Positions 6,996-15,085 of a stretch of DNA of 64,000 nt are shown in pieces. The notes under the pieces are model-generated. The model had not been told where the DNA came from, ran no database searches, and saw nothing but the letters and a program-made list of their open reading frames with translations. Every line of letters starts with the position of its first letter. The first letter of the stretch is position 1. The stretch spans positions 1-64,000 of the forward strand of contig NZ_JADKPT010000018.1 of NCBI RefSeq assembly GCF_015351595.1, given 5' to 3'. The stretch is from Flavobacterium sp. LC2016-12 (GTDB lineage Bacteria > Bacteroidota > Bacteroidia > Flavobacteriales > Flavobacteriaceae). A program made the position numbers and the translations under genes.

Positions 6996-9608
6996 ATGAA
7001 GCATATAATTTCAGCGTGCTTTTTTTTATTCAGTTGGGCTGTGTTTTCCCAAAGTATAACCGTAACTGTAGATAAAACTGTAACGCTAAAAGAATTATTT
7101 AAACAAATTGAGAATCAGACAGATTATAAATTTGCTTTTACTGATCAGATAGATACAAGCCGAAAGTATTTTACTAAAAAAAAGACCTATAACGGTGTCG
7201 AAATTAAGCAGCTTATCAATGAATTAAACAGTAGCACACCAATTCAGTTTTCTATCGTTGGCAATAATATTTTTGTAAAGCAAAAGCCCGTAAATACAGC
7301 TAAGAAAAAAAATAAGCTGACAGGTCAGGTACTAGACGATAGCAGACAACCTGTTATTGGTGCCAATGTTTTTATCAAGGAACTTTCGACTGGCGCTACA
7401 ACAGATGCAAATGGGAAATTTTCATTAGAACTTGATAATGGAAACTATACTGTTTTAATTACTTATGTAGGTTTTAAGAACAAGGAAAAACAAATTACGG
7501 TTTCTGGCGATGTACGAATAGATTTTAACATTGAAGCAGACAGTCAACAATTAGATCAGGTTATTATAACAACCTCTAAAGCGGTTGATGTAAGAAATAC
7601 TCAAATGAGTGTCAATAAGCTGACTATGGAGGAAATCAAAAAGATTCCGTCTGCAATGGGTGAGCCGGATCCTTTAAAATCAATTTTGACCTTGCCGGGA
7701 GTTACAAATGCAGGAGAACTTTCTTCGGGGTTTAATGTCCGCGGAGGTGCAGCAGATCAGAATTTACTTCTTTTAGATGGTGCTCCTGTTTATGGAGACT
7801 CACATATGTTTGGGTTTTTCTCGATTTTTAACGCAGATGTAGTTAGTGGGCTGGATTTGTATAAAGGTGGAATTCCGTCTAAATTTGGGGGAAGAGTTTC
7901 TTCTGTACTAGATGTAACGCAGCAGATTGGTGATTTTGAAAATTACAAAGTAAATGGTGGGATTGGTTTAATATCAAGCCGTTTATTGGTACAGGGGCCT
8001 ATTCAGAAAGATAAAGGCTCCTTTCTTGTGGCAGGGCGAACTTCGTACGCACATCTATTTTTGAAATTGGCAGATAATAATAATTCGGCTATGTTTTATG
8101 ATATTAATGCTAAATTAAATTATCGGCTGAATGCCAGTAACACGCTTGCTTTTTCAGGATATTTAGGAAATGATGTTTTCGATATAAGTGATCGTTTTGG
8201 CAGCACTTACGGAAACACAATGGGAATTGTAAGCTGGAAGCATAAATTTTCAGACAATATAAACACGAATTTAGCTGTTTTCTACAGTGATTATAAATTT
8301 AATCTTGACATTTCTACAGAGAATTTTGAGTGGAATAATGTTATAAAAAGTTATGGACTTACTTATAAATGGAATCATTCATTATCTGAAAAGCTTAAGC
8401 TTAATTACGGAATTGATGGTCAGTATTATGATTTTAATCCAGGTACTGTTCAGCCTACCAGTTCAGATTCGCAGTTTAATTACAAGCAATTCAATAAAAA
8501 ATATGCTTTAGAATCTTCCGCTTATCTCGATTTCGAACATCAAATTACAGAGAAGCTAAATCTTCGCTACGGACTTCGTTACAGCATGTTTTATCGTTTA
8601 GGGGGTGAGGAAATTAGTACTTACGAAAATGGACAGTCGGTAGTTTATAATCCGTTGTATAATATTTATGAAAAAGGTACTCCTACAGGAAGTATCTCCT
8701 ATAAAAGCGGAGAAACAATAAGCAAGTTTAATAATTTAGAACCACGCGCTGCATTGTCTTATGCTTTTAATGCTAATACTTCAGTAAAAGCAAGCTACAA
8801 CAGAATGGCGCAATATATTCATATATTATCCAATACGCAGTCTCCATTGCCAATGAGTATCTGGACACCAAGCGGACCTTTTACAAAACCGCAGTTGCTG
8901 GATCAATTTGCAGCAGGATATTTTAAGAATTTCAAGGATGACACTTATTCTTTTGAAGGAGAGTTATTCTATAAGAATATTCAAAATCGTATTGATTACA
9001 TAGATGGAGCTGATATATTGGCTAATAATAATATAGAGCAGGTTATTTTAAATGGTAAAGCCAGATCATATGGTATGGAAATATTATTTAGAAAAAATAC
9101 CGGTAATTTTACAGGATGGGTTTCTTATACCTTATCAAGGGCAGAGCAAAAAACTCCTGGCAGAACAGCTGAAGAACCTGGTATTGCAAATGGAGACTGG
9201 TATTTATCAGGATATGATAAAATGCACAACTTAAATATTGTTGGAAGTTATCAATACAATCCAAAATGGTCTTTTAATGCAAATTTTACTTTGCAGTCGG
9301 GTCAGCCAGTAACGTATGCAAATGGTTATTATGAATTTGGAGGAATCAATATTCCTAATTTTTCACTTAGAAATGAAAATCGGCTGCCACTTTACCATCA
9401 TTTAGATCTGGCCGCAACTTACACACCTAAACCGGATAAAAAGAAAGGTTGGCAAAGCTACTGGGTGTTTAGTATTTATAACATCTACAACAGAAAAAAT
9501 GCTGCTTCGATGACATTTGCAACGAATGAAGATACAGGAGCGAATGAGACCAGAAGACTATCTATTTTTGGGATAGTTCCTGGTATATCTTATAATTTTA
9601 AATTTTAA
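6996..9608 (+). CDS. TonB-dependent transducer with STN and carboxypeptidase-regulatory domains
   Basis: An 870-residue outer-membrane receptor. It has a signal peptide (1-18, ending FSQ), an STN/secretin signalling domain (about 19-86), a CarboxypepD_reg-like beta-sandwich (about 106-185), a plug (VRGGAADQNLLLLDGAPVY..) and a TonB-dependent barrel to the C-terminal Phe (YNFKF). STN plus the upstream ECF/FecR pair define a transducing receptor: ligand capture is reported across the periplasm to FecR. The downstream DUF4249 lipoprotein is its usual partner. The ligand is unknown. Confidence 0.93.
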   Translation: MKHIISACFFLFSWAVFSQSITVTVDKTVTLKELFKQIENQTDYKFAFTDQIDTSRKYFTKKKTYNGVEIKQLINELNSSTPIQFSIVGNNIFVKQKPVNTAKKKNKLTGQVLDDSRQPVIGANVFIKELSTGATTDANGKFSLELDNGNYTVLITYVGFKNKEKQITVSGDVRIDFNIEADSQQLDQVIITTSKAVDVRNTQMSVNKLTMEEIKKIPSAMGEPDPLKSILTLPGVTNAGELSSGFNVRGGAADQNLLLLDGAPVYGDSHMFGFFSIFNADVVSGLDLYKGGIPSKFGGRVSSVLDVTQQIGDFENYKVNGGIGLISSRLLVQGPIQKDKGSFLVAGRTSYAHLFLKLADNNNSAMFYDINAKLNYRLNASNTLAFSGYLGNDVFDISDRFGSTYGNTMGIVSWKHKFSDNINTNLAVFYSDYKFNLDISTENFEWNNVIKSYGLTYKWNHSLSEKLKLNYGIDGQYYDFNPGTVQPTSSDSQFNYKQFNKKYALESSAYLDFEHQITEKLNLRYGLRYSMFYRLGGEEISTYENGQSVVYNPLYNIYEKGTPTGSISYKSGETISKFNNLEPRAALSYAFNANTSVKASYNRMAQYIHILSNTQSPLPMSIWTPSGPFTKPQLLDQFAAGYFKNFKDDTYSFEGELFYKNIQNRIDYIDGADILANNNIEQVILNGKARSYGMEILFRKNTGNFTGWVSYTLSRAEQKTPGRTAEEPGIANGDWYLSGYDKMHNLNIVGSYQYNPKWSFNANFTLQSGQPVTYANGYYEFGGINIPNFSLRNENRLPLYHHLDLAATYTPKPDKKKGWQSYWVFSIYNIYNRKNAASMTFATNEDTGANETRRLSIFGIVPGISYNFKF

Positions 9609-10456
9609 TGATTATGCAAAGGCTTGAAAAATATGATTTTAGAAATAAAGTATTCACTTTATTGAGTTTATTTTCTGTGCTGTTTTTTTCATCCTGTGAA
9701 GACACAGTAACTCTTGATTTAGAAACCGGTGAAACAAAATTAGTTGTAGACGCAGAAATTATCTGGGAAAAAGGGACAACCGGAAATGAACAAACCATTA
9801 AGATTAGTAAAACTGCACCCTATTATAATAATACTACACCAAAAGTTTCTGGTGCTCAGGTAAGAATTGAAAATACAAATGGTGATGTTTTTACCTTCAC
9901 TGAAACAGAGCCAGGTTCTTATGTGTGTACTAATTTTGTACCGGTTATCGACATGGATTATACACTTTATGTAACCGCAGAAGGACAAAGCTTTACCGCA
10001 GTTGAAAAACTGACTTCTGTAACGCCTATTGATAAAATAGAGCAGGCGATTGTTCCTGATTTTGATGGAAAAGATGTGATCGAACTTACATTTTATTACA
10101 AAGATCCAGCTAATGAAACGAACTACTACCTTACGGATTATCAAAGTGAATTTCTGCTTTTTCCTGAGTATGAGCTAACAGATGATGAATTATTTAATGG
10201 GAATGAAATTATTGCGCGATACTCAGACTCAGATAAAATGAAACCTGGAAATACGGTTAACATTACCCATCGCGGCGTTTCTAAAAACTTTTATAATTAT
10301 ATGAACTTAATTTTGGAAGTATATGGAGGAAGTCCTTTTTCTATTCCGCCAGGAAATATCAGGGGTAATATTGTCAACACAAGTGATTCTAATAATTTTG
10401 CTTTTGGTTATTTCAGACTTTGCGAAGCAGATAAAGTCAGCTATTTGGTAAAATAA
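9608..10456 (+). CDS. DUF4249 outer-membrane lipoprotein
   Basis: A 282-residue DUF4249-family protein. A hydrophobic N-terminus ends in the lipobox-like LFFSSC, giving a lipidated Cys, followed by a beta-rich domain (LVVDAEIIWEKG...KISKTAPYYNN...GAQVRIENTNGDVFTFTETEPGSY). The start overlaps the receptor stop codon (TAATG), indicating translational coupling. DUF4249 proteins typically accompany STN-type TonB receptors in Bacteroidota and may act as a surface lid or ligand-capture subunit; function is unproven. A terminator follows. Confidence 0.88.
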   Translation: MIMQRLEKYDFRNKVFTLLSLFSVLFFSSCEDTVTLDLETGETKLVVDAEIIWEKGTTGNEQTIKISKTAPYYNNTTPKVSGAQVRIENTNGDVFTFTETEPGSYVCTNFVPVIDMDYTLYVTAEGQSFTAVEKLTSVTPIDKIEQAIVPDFDGKDVIELTFYYKDPANETNYYLTDYQSEFLLFPEYELTDDELFNGNEIIARYSDSDKMKPGNTVNITHRGVSKNFYNYMNLILEVYGGSPFSIPPGNIRGNIVNTSDSNNFAFGYFRLCEADKVSYLVK

Positions 10457-10480
10457 GAAACTGCATTTTAAGTTAAAGCT

Positions 10481-10508
10481 AAAAACCATTCAAACGAGTG
10501 GTTTTTTG
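10481..10508 (+). terminator. Intrinsic terminator ending the sigma/FecR/receptor cassette
   Basis: Stem AAAAACCATTC/GAGTGGTTTTT with one G-T wobble, an AAAC loop and a T run, 24 bp after the DUF4249 stop. Confidence 0.82.
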
Positions 10509-10648
10509 TTTTTTGAATCTGTTTTAAAATCGATAAATCAATCTTAATATTGAGTAGATAATCAATTTCTTGTTCTAATAATGATATTATTTTATTCTTT
10601 TTAATTATTAGTAACCTTTTCTTATACTGTGCTTTAACTTTTTTTTAT

Positions 10649-10656
10649 TAAATTTG
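10649..10656 (+). promoter_or_regulatory. -7 element (TAAATTTG) of the desaturase promoter
   Basis: An exact TAnnTTTG match 28 bp before the start codon. A CTG (one off TTG) lies 19 bp upstream, at the position of the -33 element. Confidence 0.5.
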
Positions 10657-10684
10657 AGGTAAGAATTTCTAGCCAATAATCATT

Positions 10685-11788
10685 ATGGAAAAATTAAATC
10701 GCCCGGTTTATGTAAAACCTGGTACTGATGATTTTTTTAAAAAGATTCGAAAGGAAGTAAATGAAACGGTTTTAAAAAAAACATCTTTGTATCGGTTTAA
10801 CGTAATTAAGTCTTTAGGACTAGTTGTACTTTTCTTTTTGTTTTATTCCTGTATTTTGCTGTTCGGAAACAGCACACCATTACTATTTCTCTTTTACATT
10901 TTGTGCGGTATCACTATGATCGTGCTTTTTATAAATGCATTTCATGATGCTGCGCATGGTGCATTGTTTAAAAAACCGAAGCATAATGAATGGTTTATGT
11001 ATGTGCTAGAGCTTTTTGGTGGTAATCATTGGCTCTGGACACGTCGCCACATCAATCTTCATCATGCGTTTCCAAATGTGCCGGATTGGGATGTCGATAT
11101 TAAACAAAGTGATATTATCCGGATTTTCCCTAATAGCCCGCTATTTAATTACCATAAATACCAACATATTTATATGTGGCTTATTTATCCGTTCTACAGT
11201 TTGAATTGGATTTATATTAGAGATTTTAAAGATTTTTTTGGGAAGAAAGATAATTATGTAAAAAAAGTGGTGGAGAAAATCCCGACGATTGAAATCTATA
11301 AAATGTTTGCTGCCAAAATAATAAATCTGTTTTATATGCTCTTTCTGCCAATGCTGCTCTTAAATCAGCAATGGTATATAGTTTTAGGAGGTTGGTTTGC
11401 CATGCACATGTGTGGTAGTGCACTTGGCGTTGTAGCTTTGGTATCAACGCATGTAGATGAAGACGCACACTTTCCGGGTACAGATGAAGAAGGAAATCTT
11501 TCGGCAACATGGGCGATGCACCAAATGATCGTGACTAAAGATTTTAGTACCGATAGTAAATTAGCTAATTTTTTATACGGCGGATTCACACATCATGTGG
11601 CACATCATCTCTTTCCAAACGTTGGTCATACGTATTATCCCTATATTACTCCAATAATAAGACGTTATGCTGAAGAATATGATCTTCCGTATACTTCTTA
11701 TCCTTTTTATCATGCCGTGCGCTCCCATTTCAGAATGCTGAAACAGAAAGGTGTACAGGAAAACATTTTGATGACCGGGGAGATTTAG
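10685..11788 (+). CDS. Membrane fatty acid desaturase
   Basis: A 367-residue integral-membrane di-iron desaturase. The three histidine boxes are HDAAH (87-91), HINLHH (122-127) and HHVAHH (303-308), with hydrophobic segments at about 42-60, 67-85, 160-178 and 210-250. It introduces a double bond into acyl chains, using oxygen and an electron donor. Regiospecificity (delta-5/6/9 or linoleoyl-CoA type) cannot be set from sequence alone. It is a single-gene unit with its own promoter; a heptamer repeat array begins on the base after the stop codon. Confidence 0.93.
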   Translation: MEKLNRPVYVKPGTDDFFKKIRKEVNETVLKKTSLYRFNVIKSLGLVVLFFLFYSCILLFGNSTPLLFLFYILCGITMIVLFINAFHDAAHGALFKKPKHNEWFMYVLELFGGNHWLWTRRHINLHHAFPNVPDWDVDIKQSDIIRIFPNSPLFNYHKYQHIYMWLIYPFYSLNWIYIRDFKDFFGKKDNYVKKVVEKIPTIEIYKMFAAKIINLFYMLFLPMLLLNQQWYIVLGGWFAMHMCGSALGVVALVSTHVDEDAHFPGTDEEGNLSATWAMHQMIVTKDFSTDSKLANFLYGGFTHHVAHHLFPNVGHTYYPYITPIIRRYAEEYDLPYTSYPFYHAVRSHFRMLKQKGVQENILMTGEI

Positions 11789-11850
11789 AGAATAAAGAAT
11801 AAAGAGTAAAGAATAAAGAGTAAAGAGTAAAGAGTAAAGAGTAAAGAATT
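11789..11850 (+). repeat. Heptamer tandem array (AGAATAA/AGAGTAA)
   Basis: Eight consecutive 7-bp units follow the desaturase stop with no spacer: AGAATAA twice, AGAGTAA, AGAATAA, then AGAGTAA four times, plus a decayed ninth. Units differ only at the fourth base. The array precedes the convergent terminator. Confidence 0.9.
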
Positions 11851-11892
11851 TATGCTATGGGCATGTTTTGCAATTTGGCATTATAAAAAAAT

Positions 11893-11920
11893 AAAATAAC
11901 GGTTAAATAACCGCTATTTT
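11893..11920. terminator. Bidirectional terminator (desaturase / lipoprotein)
   Basis: AAAATAACGGTT and AACCGCTATTTT form a 12-bp stem with one mismatch around an AAAT loop, flanked by A and T runs. It lies between convergent genes. Confidence 0.75.
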
Positions 11921-11940
11921 ATTTTATATGAAATCTTTCT

Positions 11941-12471
11941 TTATTTCTCCTTCGGAATATTTGCATTGATTTTTTTGGTATTCAAATCCTGCAATAAAGA
12001 ATCTTTTAATACAATGCGATAATCATCCTCTGCATAGATCGTTAATTTAGACTTGCTGAATTTATAGACATTGATTTTGTTGTTTTTTATGTCAATATAG
12101 AGATCATAAGAGTAAGTATTGCAATCATGCTGTTTACATCCGCTGGCATGCAAAATATTGCCTTCTTTAACAAAAGGAGTCTCTGTATTCCAATAATTAA
12201 CCATTTGATCGTAATCAGCACCTAAAAGGGTTTTTAATCTTGGTGAAAGGGCACTATCCGTTAGCAAATGTGATCCAATCACGCTTTTATTGACTAAATT
12301 ATTTAAGGTATCTGAGGGATTGCTTATCGCAGAATCTGATTTTAAGGCATCTATTTTTATTGATGTTGAATCTGTTGACGGAACTCTTTTAATGACTTCC
12401 TTTTTGCATGAAATCAAGAAAAAACTACTTAATGCAACTACAAGCAAATATTTTCGTGTCCCTTTCTTCAT
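11941..12471 (-). CDS. Hypothetical lipoprotein
   Basis: A 176-residue protein of unknown function. The N-terminus is a typical lipoprotein signal: basic start, hydrophobic run, lipobox LISC with Cys at residue 22. A Ser/Asp-rich linker (about 25-60) and a small globular domain follow; the domain contains GCKQHDCNTYSYDLYIDIKNNKINVYKF, with two cysteines that could form a disulfide. It is probably exported and anchored in the outer or inner membrane. It is transcribed alone, convergent with the desaturase. Confidence 0.75.
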   Translation of the reverse strand: MKKGTRKYLLVVALSSFFLISCKKEVIKRVPSTDSTSIKIDALKSDSAISNPSDTLNNLVNKSVIGSHLLTDSALSPRLKTLLGADYDQMVNYWNTETPFVKEGNILHASGCKQHDCNTYSYDLYIDIKNNKINVYKFSKSKLTIYAEDDYRIVLKDSLLQDLNTKKINANIPKEK

Positions 12472-12542
12472 AGTTAGAGATTTTTAAATTAAACAATTGA
12501 TTTTTAAAATCTTACTTAGCTAATTTAACGAAAAAACATTAA

Positions 12543-12662
12543 ATGGTTGTAGTGAACAAGAGTAAAAAGCAGAAGGTTATCTTCTTTAAAGGGATTTTTG
12601 CAGGTTTCGGATCGGCTTATTTATTCTTATATTTACTTTTTAGAAAATCTTTCAATTTATAA
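12543..12662 (+). CDS. Small single-pass membrane protein (39 aa)
   Basis: A short ORF from the ATG at 12543 to the TAA at 12660-12662. A Lys-rich start (NKSKKQK) is followed by a hydrophobic, Gly/Phe/Leu-rich helix (FFKGIFAGFGSAYLFLYLLF) and a basic tail. This has the make-up of a genuine small membrane protein. The stop is one base before the ATG of the vanX-like gene, so the two are probably one transcript with coupled translation. No family is recognised; support is composition and tight spacing. Confidence 0.55.
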   Translation: MVVVNKSKKQKVIFFKGIFAGFGSAYLFLYLLFRKSFNL

Positions 12663-12663
12663 A

Positions 12664-13326
12664 ATGCCGATCATGTCAAAATTCATCAATACTTCACTCT
12701 TTTTAATTACTCTTTTTTTAGGATTAGCTTCTAATGCTCAAAATGAGGTTTACACAAGCGAACCAAAAAAAGCGATTGCTGATACCGTTTTTGTGAATCT
12801 AAAAGACTTCAGTCAGGATTTTATTTATGATATGAAATATGCAACCGATGATAATTTTCTGAAAGCAAAGGTGTATGATTGTGCGGAGTGTTTTTTACGT
12901 TTTAAAACAGTTCAGGCCCTAATTGCTGCGAACAATGATTTCAAAAAGAAAGGCTTCAAAATTAAATTATACGATTGTTACAGGCCTTTATCAATCCAGA
13001 AAAAAATGTGGGAAATAGTTTCAAATCCAGAATATGTTGCAGATCCAAAAAAAGGCTCCATCCATAATAGAGGAGGAGCCGTTGATATTTCATTAGTAGA
13101 TAAAAATGGAAAAGAAGTTGATATGGGAACTCCTTTTGATTTCTTCGGAATACAGGCCAGTCATAATTATACTAAACTTTCGAGTGAAGTGAAATCGAAC
13201 CGAAAGTTTCTTAAAAAAGTGATGACTAAAAATGGCTTCAATTCATTCGATTCTGAGTGGTGGCATTATAATTTAAAAATAGGTTTAAAAGATAAAGTTT
13301 CGAATCAAAAATGGAATTGCGAATAG
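12664..13326 (+). CDS. D-alanyl-D-alanine dipeptidase (VanX/DdpX family, M15D)
   Basis: A 220-residue secreted zinc peptidase. The signal peptide ends near residue 25 (SNAQ). The family residues are all present: Arg107 (YRP), zinc ligands His134 and Asp141 in SIHNRGGAVD, catalytic Glu198 and zinc ligand His201 in SEWWHY. It hydrolyses D-Ala-D-Ala; outside vancomycin-resistance operons, homologues recycle peptidoglycan dipeptide. The ATG at 12664 gives a clean signal peptide; an ATG at 12673 is equally possible. Its stop abuts the stop of the convergent gene at 13327 with no gap. No vanHA genes are nearby. Confidence 0.88.
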   Translation: MPIMSKFINTSLFLITLFLGLASNAQNEVYTSEPKKAIADTVFVNLKDFSQDFIYDMKYATDDNFLKAKVYDCAECFLRFKTVQALIAANNDFKKKGFKIKLYDCYRPLSIQKKMWEIVSNPEYVADPKKGSIHNRGGAVDISLVDKNGKEVDMGTPFDFFGIQASHNYTKLSSEVKSNRKFLKKVMTKNGFNSFDSEWWHYNLKIGLKDKVSNQKWNCE

Positions 13327-13893
13327 TTACTCCACACATCTTATGTTTTCCATGAAATAAGTATCCGGTTTGTATACTTTTCCGTTCATCTCAGATGTTA
13401 ATTCATTTTTTATAATATAATCTTCGGTGGTTGTTAAGTATTTAATACGCATAATGTTTACCGGCGATTTTTTCAGCTCTTCAAAATTATCTTTCAAAAA
13501 CATAAAAATACCAGTATTTACTCGGTTATCAAAACCTTTGTCATCTCGAATTAATGTTCCGCAGTTTTCCTGATCGATGTGCATTAAAGTCACAACTTTT
13601 CCATTTTGTAATTGTAAAAAAACTTTTGAATTTTTATCAAAGCAATTGGCTTTTATAAAATCTTTACTTTTTTGAATCAATTGTAAGTTTAAAGTTGGCA
13701 AACCGTCTGTTTGTGCTAATGCGAAGAAAATATAACTGGAAGTTCCGGCAAAGTTTTTCTCACTCATTAGGTATTCGTTAGTAATTTTGTATGTACCAAT
13801 TGAGTCAGTTACATTGGCACTGTATTCGCAAGGTTTTTGGGCAAATGCTGTAAAGGTTAACAGAAAAAAAGTTAGCGTAATTAGTTGTTTCAT
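13327..13893 (-). CDS. Hypothetical secreted protein
   Basis: A 188-residue protein with a signal peptide (MKQLITLTFFLLTFTAFA-Q). The mature part is mixed alpha/beta with no recognised domain. It includes LQLQNGKVVTLMHIDQENCGTLIRDDKGFDNRVNTGIFMF and four cysteines. The start at 13893 falls 3 bp after the stop of the methyltransferase gene; a start at 13914 would put seven non-signal residues before the signal peptide. It is probably the last gene of the AI-2E exporter / methyltransferase transcript. Confidence 0.7.
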   Translation of the reverse strand: MKQLITLTFFLLTFTAFAQKPCEYSANVTDSIGTYKITNEYLMSEKNFAGTSSYIFFALAQTDGLPTLNLQLIQKSKDFIKANCFDKNSKVFLQLQNGKVVTLMHIDQENCGTLIRDDKGFDNRVNTGIFMFLKDNFEELKKSPVNIMRIKYLTTTEDYIIKNELTSEMNGKVYKPDTYFMENIRCVE

Positions 13894-13895
13894 TT

Positions 13896-15083
13896 TTAAG
13901 TTATTTTTCTGCAAATTAAAACTATTTTGTTATCATTTTTATCTGTTGTAAAAAAACAATATAAATTTCCGCCATTTTTTATTTTCCACTTTTTTCGAAT
14001 GTTTTCTACCGTGTCTGGAAAATTCCGGGTTGTTATGTTTGCTTGCTGATTTAAAAGCTCGGTCTTCATCTCATTTTTATTGTATGAAATTACTTTTTCT
14101 ATTTCAAAAGATCTTCCCGGAAAATCAATTAACGCTTCAGAAGTGTATAAATGAGAATGTTTATGAAGTTTATTTATTTTGAAAATAGAACTTACTTCGT
14201 CAAAACCTCCAGATTTCATTATGGCCGAATTGGGTTCATACAGATATTTTTGAGGTAAATTATAGGTTGGAAACTCAAATTCATTACCTAAAACAAATTC
14301 AAAAGTTTCGATTTTATCTTTTAAGATATTAGCCGTTTTAATCGTTATTTCGCCTTTATAATGATTGTGAATTTCAAAAAGTAATTCTTTTGCTTCGTTT
14401 TCCAAAGCAATAATGTGAATGTTTTTGACAAACTTTAATTCTGATAAACCTGCGGAGAGATCTAATAATGGTGCCGTTTTTATTAAAATTGAATTGGTTT
14501 TTTCAAAGTAAAAATTTAATAATTCGGGAACATTTGGCAAACAGTCTTTCAGCATGAATACTTTGCCTTTTGCATCATTTCTTCTTGATGGATCAATATA
14601 AATCCAATCCCATTTAAAATCTGGCTCTGCTTCGTTTAAGGTATTTGCAGAATCGCCGGCATAACAAAAACAATTTTTCACATTTAATTGTGTGAAATTA
14701 TGTTTTACAATAGCAGATAAATCCTCATTTATTTCGCAGTGTGCAACGATTTTGAAATTTTTAGAGAAATAATAATCATCAACGCCAAAACCTCCTGTAA
14801 GATCAATTAAACTTTTCCCTGAAATTAATGAAGCCTTATAAGCCGCTGTTTTTTCAGATGAGGTTTGTTCGACTGATATTTTACTTGGGTAAATGATATT
14901 TTCGGTCGCAAACCAGGTTGGTAATTTGTCTTTTGCTTTTGTTTTGGCTTCTATTTGGTTCAGTATCAAAATCCACTCAACTTCTGGAAAAGGATTTTTC
15001 TGAAGTGCTAGCTTTGTAAGGGATGTACCAGTATTTTTAGCGATAAATTCCTGAATGTTTTTGCTTAAAATGGACGAATTCAA
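13896..15083 (-). CDS. PG_1098/THUMP-like class I SAM-dependent methyltransferase
   Basis: A 395-residue protein built like the Bacteroidota PG_1098 family: an N-terminal helical region, a Rossmann methyltransferase with motif I DLTGGFGVDDYYF, acidic motif II CEINE and motif IV DWIYIDPSRR, then ferredoxin-like/THUMP-like C-terminal domains. The DPSRR motif fits nucleic-acid base methylation, probably of RNA (inference; substrate unproven). The start is TTG at 15083: it sits two bases after the previous gene's stop and there is no in-frame ATG. It is co-transcribed with the AI-2E-type exporter. Confidence 0.82.
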   Translation of the reverse strand: MNSSILSKNIQEFIAKNTGTSLTKLALQKNPFPEVEWILILNQIEAKTKAKDKLPTWFATENIIYPSKISVEQTSSEKTAAYKASLISGKSLIDLTGGFGVDDYYFSKNFKIVAHCEINEDLSAIVKHNFTQLNVKNCFCYAGDSANTLNEAEPDFKWDWIYIDPSRRNDAKGKVFMLKDCLPNVPELLNFYFEKTNSILIKTAPLLDLSAGLSELKFVKNIHIIALENEAKELLFEIHNHYKGEITIKTANILKDKIETFEFVLGNEFEFPTYNLPQKYLYEPNSAIMKSGGFDEVSSIFKINKLHKHSHLYTSEALIDFPGRSFEIEKVISYNKNEMKTELLNQQANITTRNFPDTVENIRKKWKIKNGGNLYCFFTTDKNDNKIVLICRKIT

Positions 15084-15085
15084 TG

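Noticed and set aside
9740..10144. A 134-codon minus-strand ORF inside the DUF4249 gene
   Set aside because: It lies wholly antisense to a well-supported gene and its translation has no recognisable domain or sensible composition.
11789..11850. CRISPR-like repeat array
   Set aside because: The units are 7 bp with no spacers and no cas genes are present; it is a simple tandem repeat.
12664..13326. Vancomycin-resistance (vanX) gene
   Set aside because: The enzyme family matches, but there is no vanH, vanA or vanRS nearby; a housekeeping or peptidoglycan-recycling dipeptidase is more likely in a Gram-negative.
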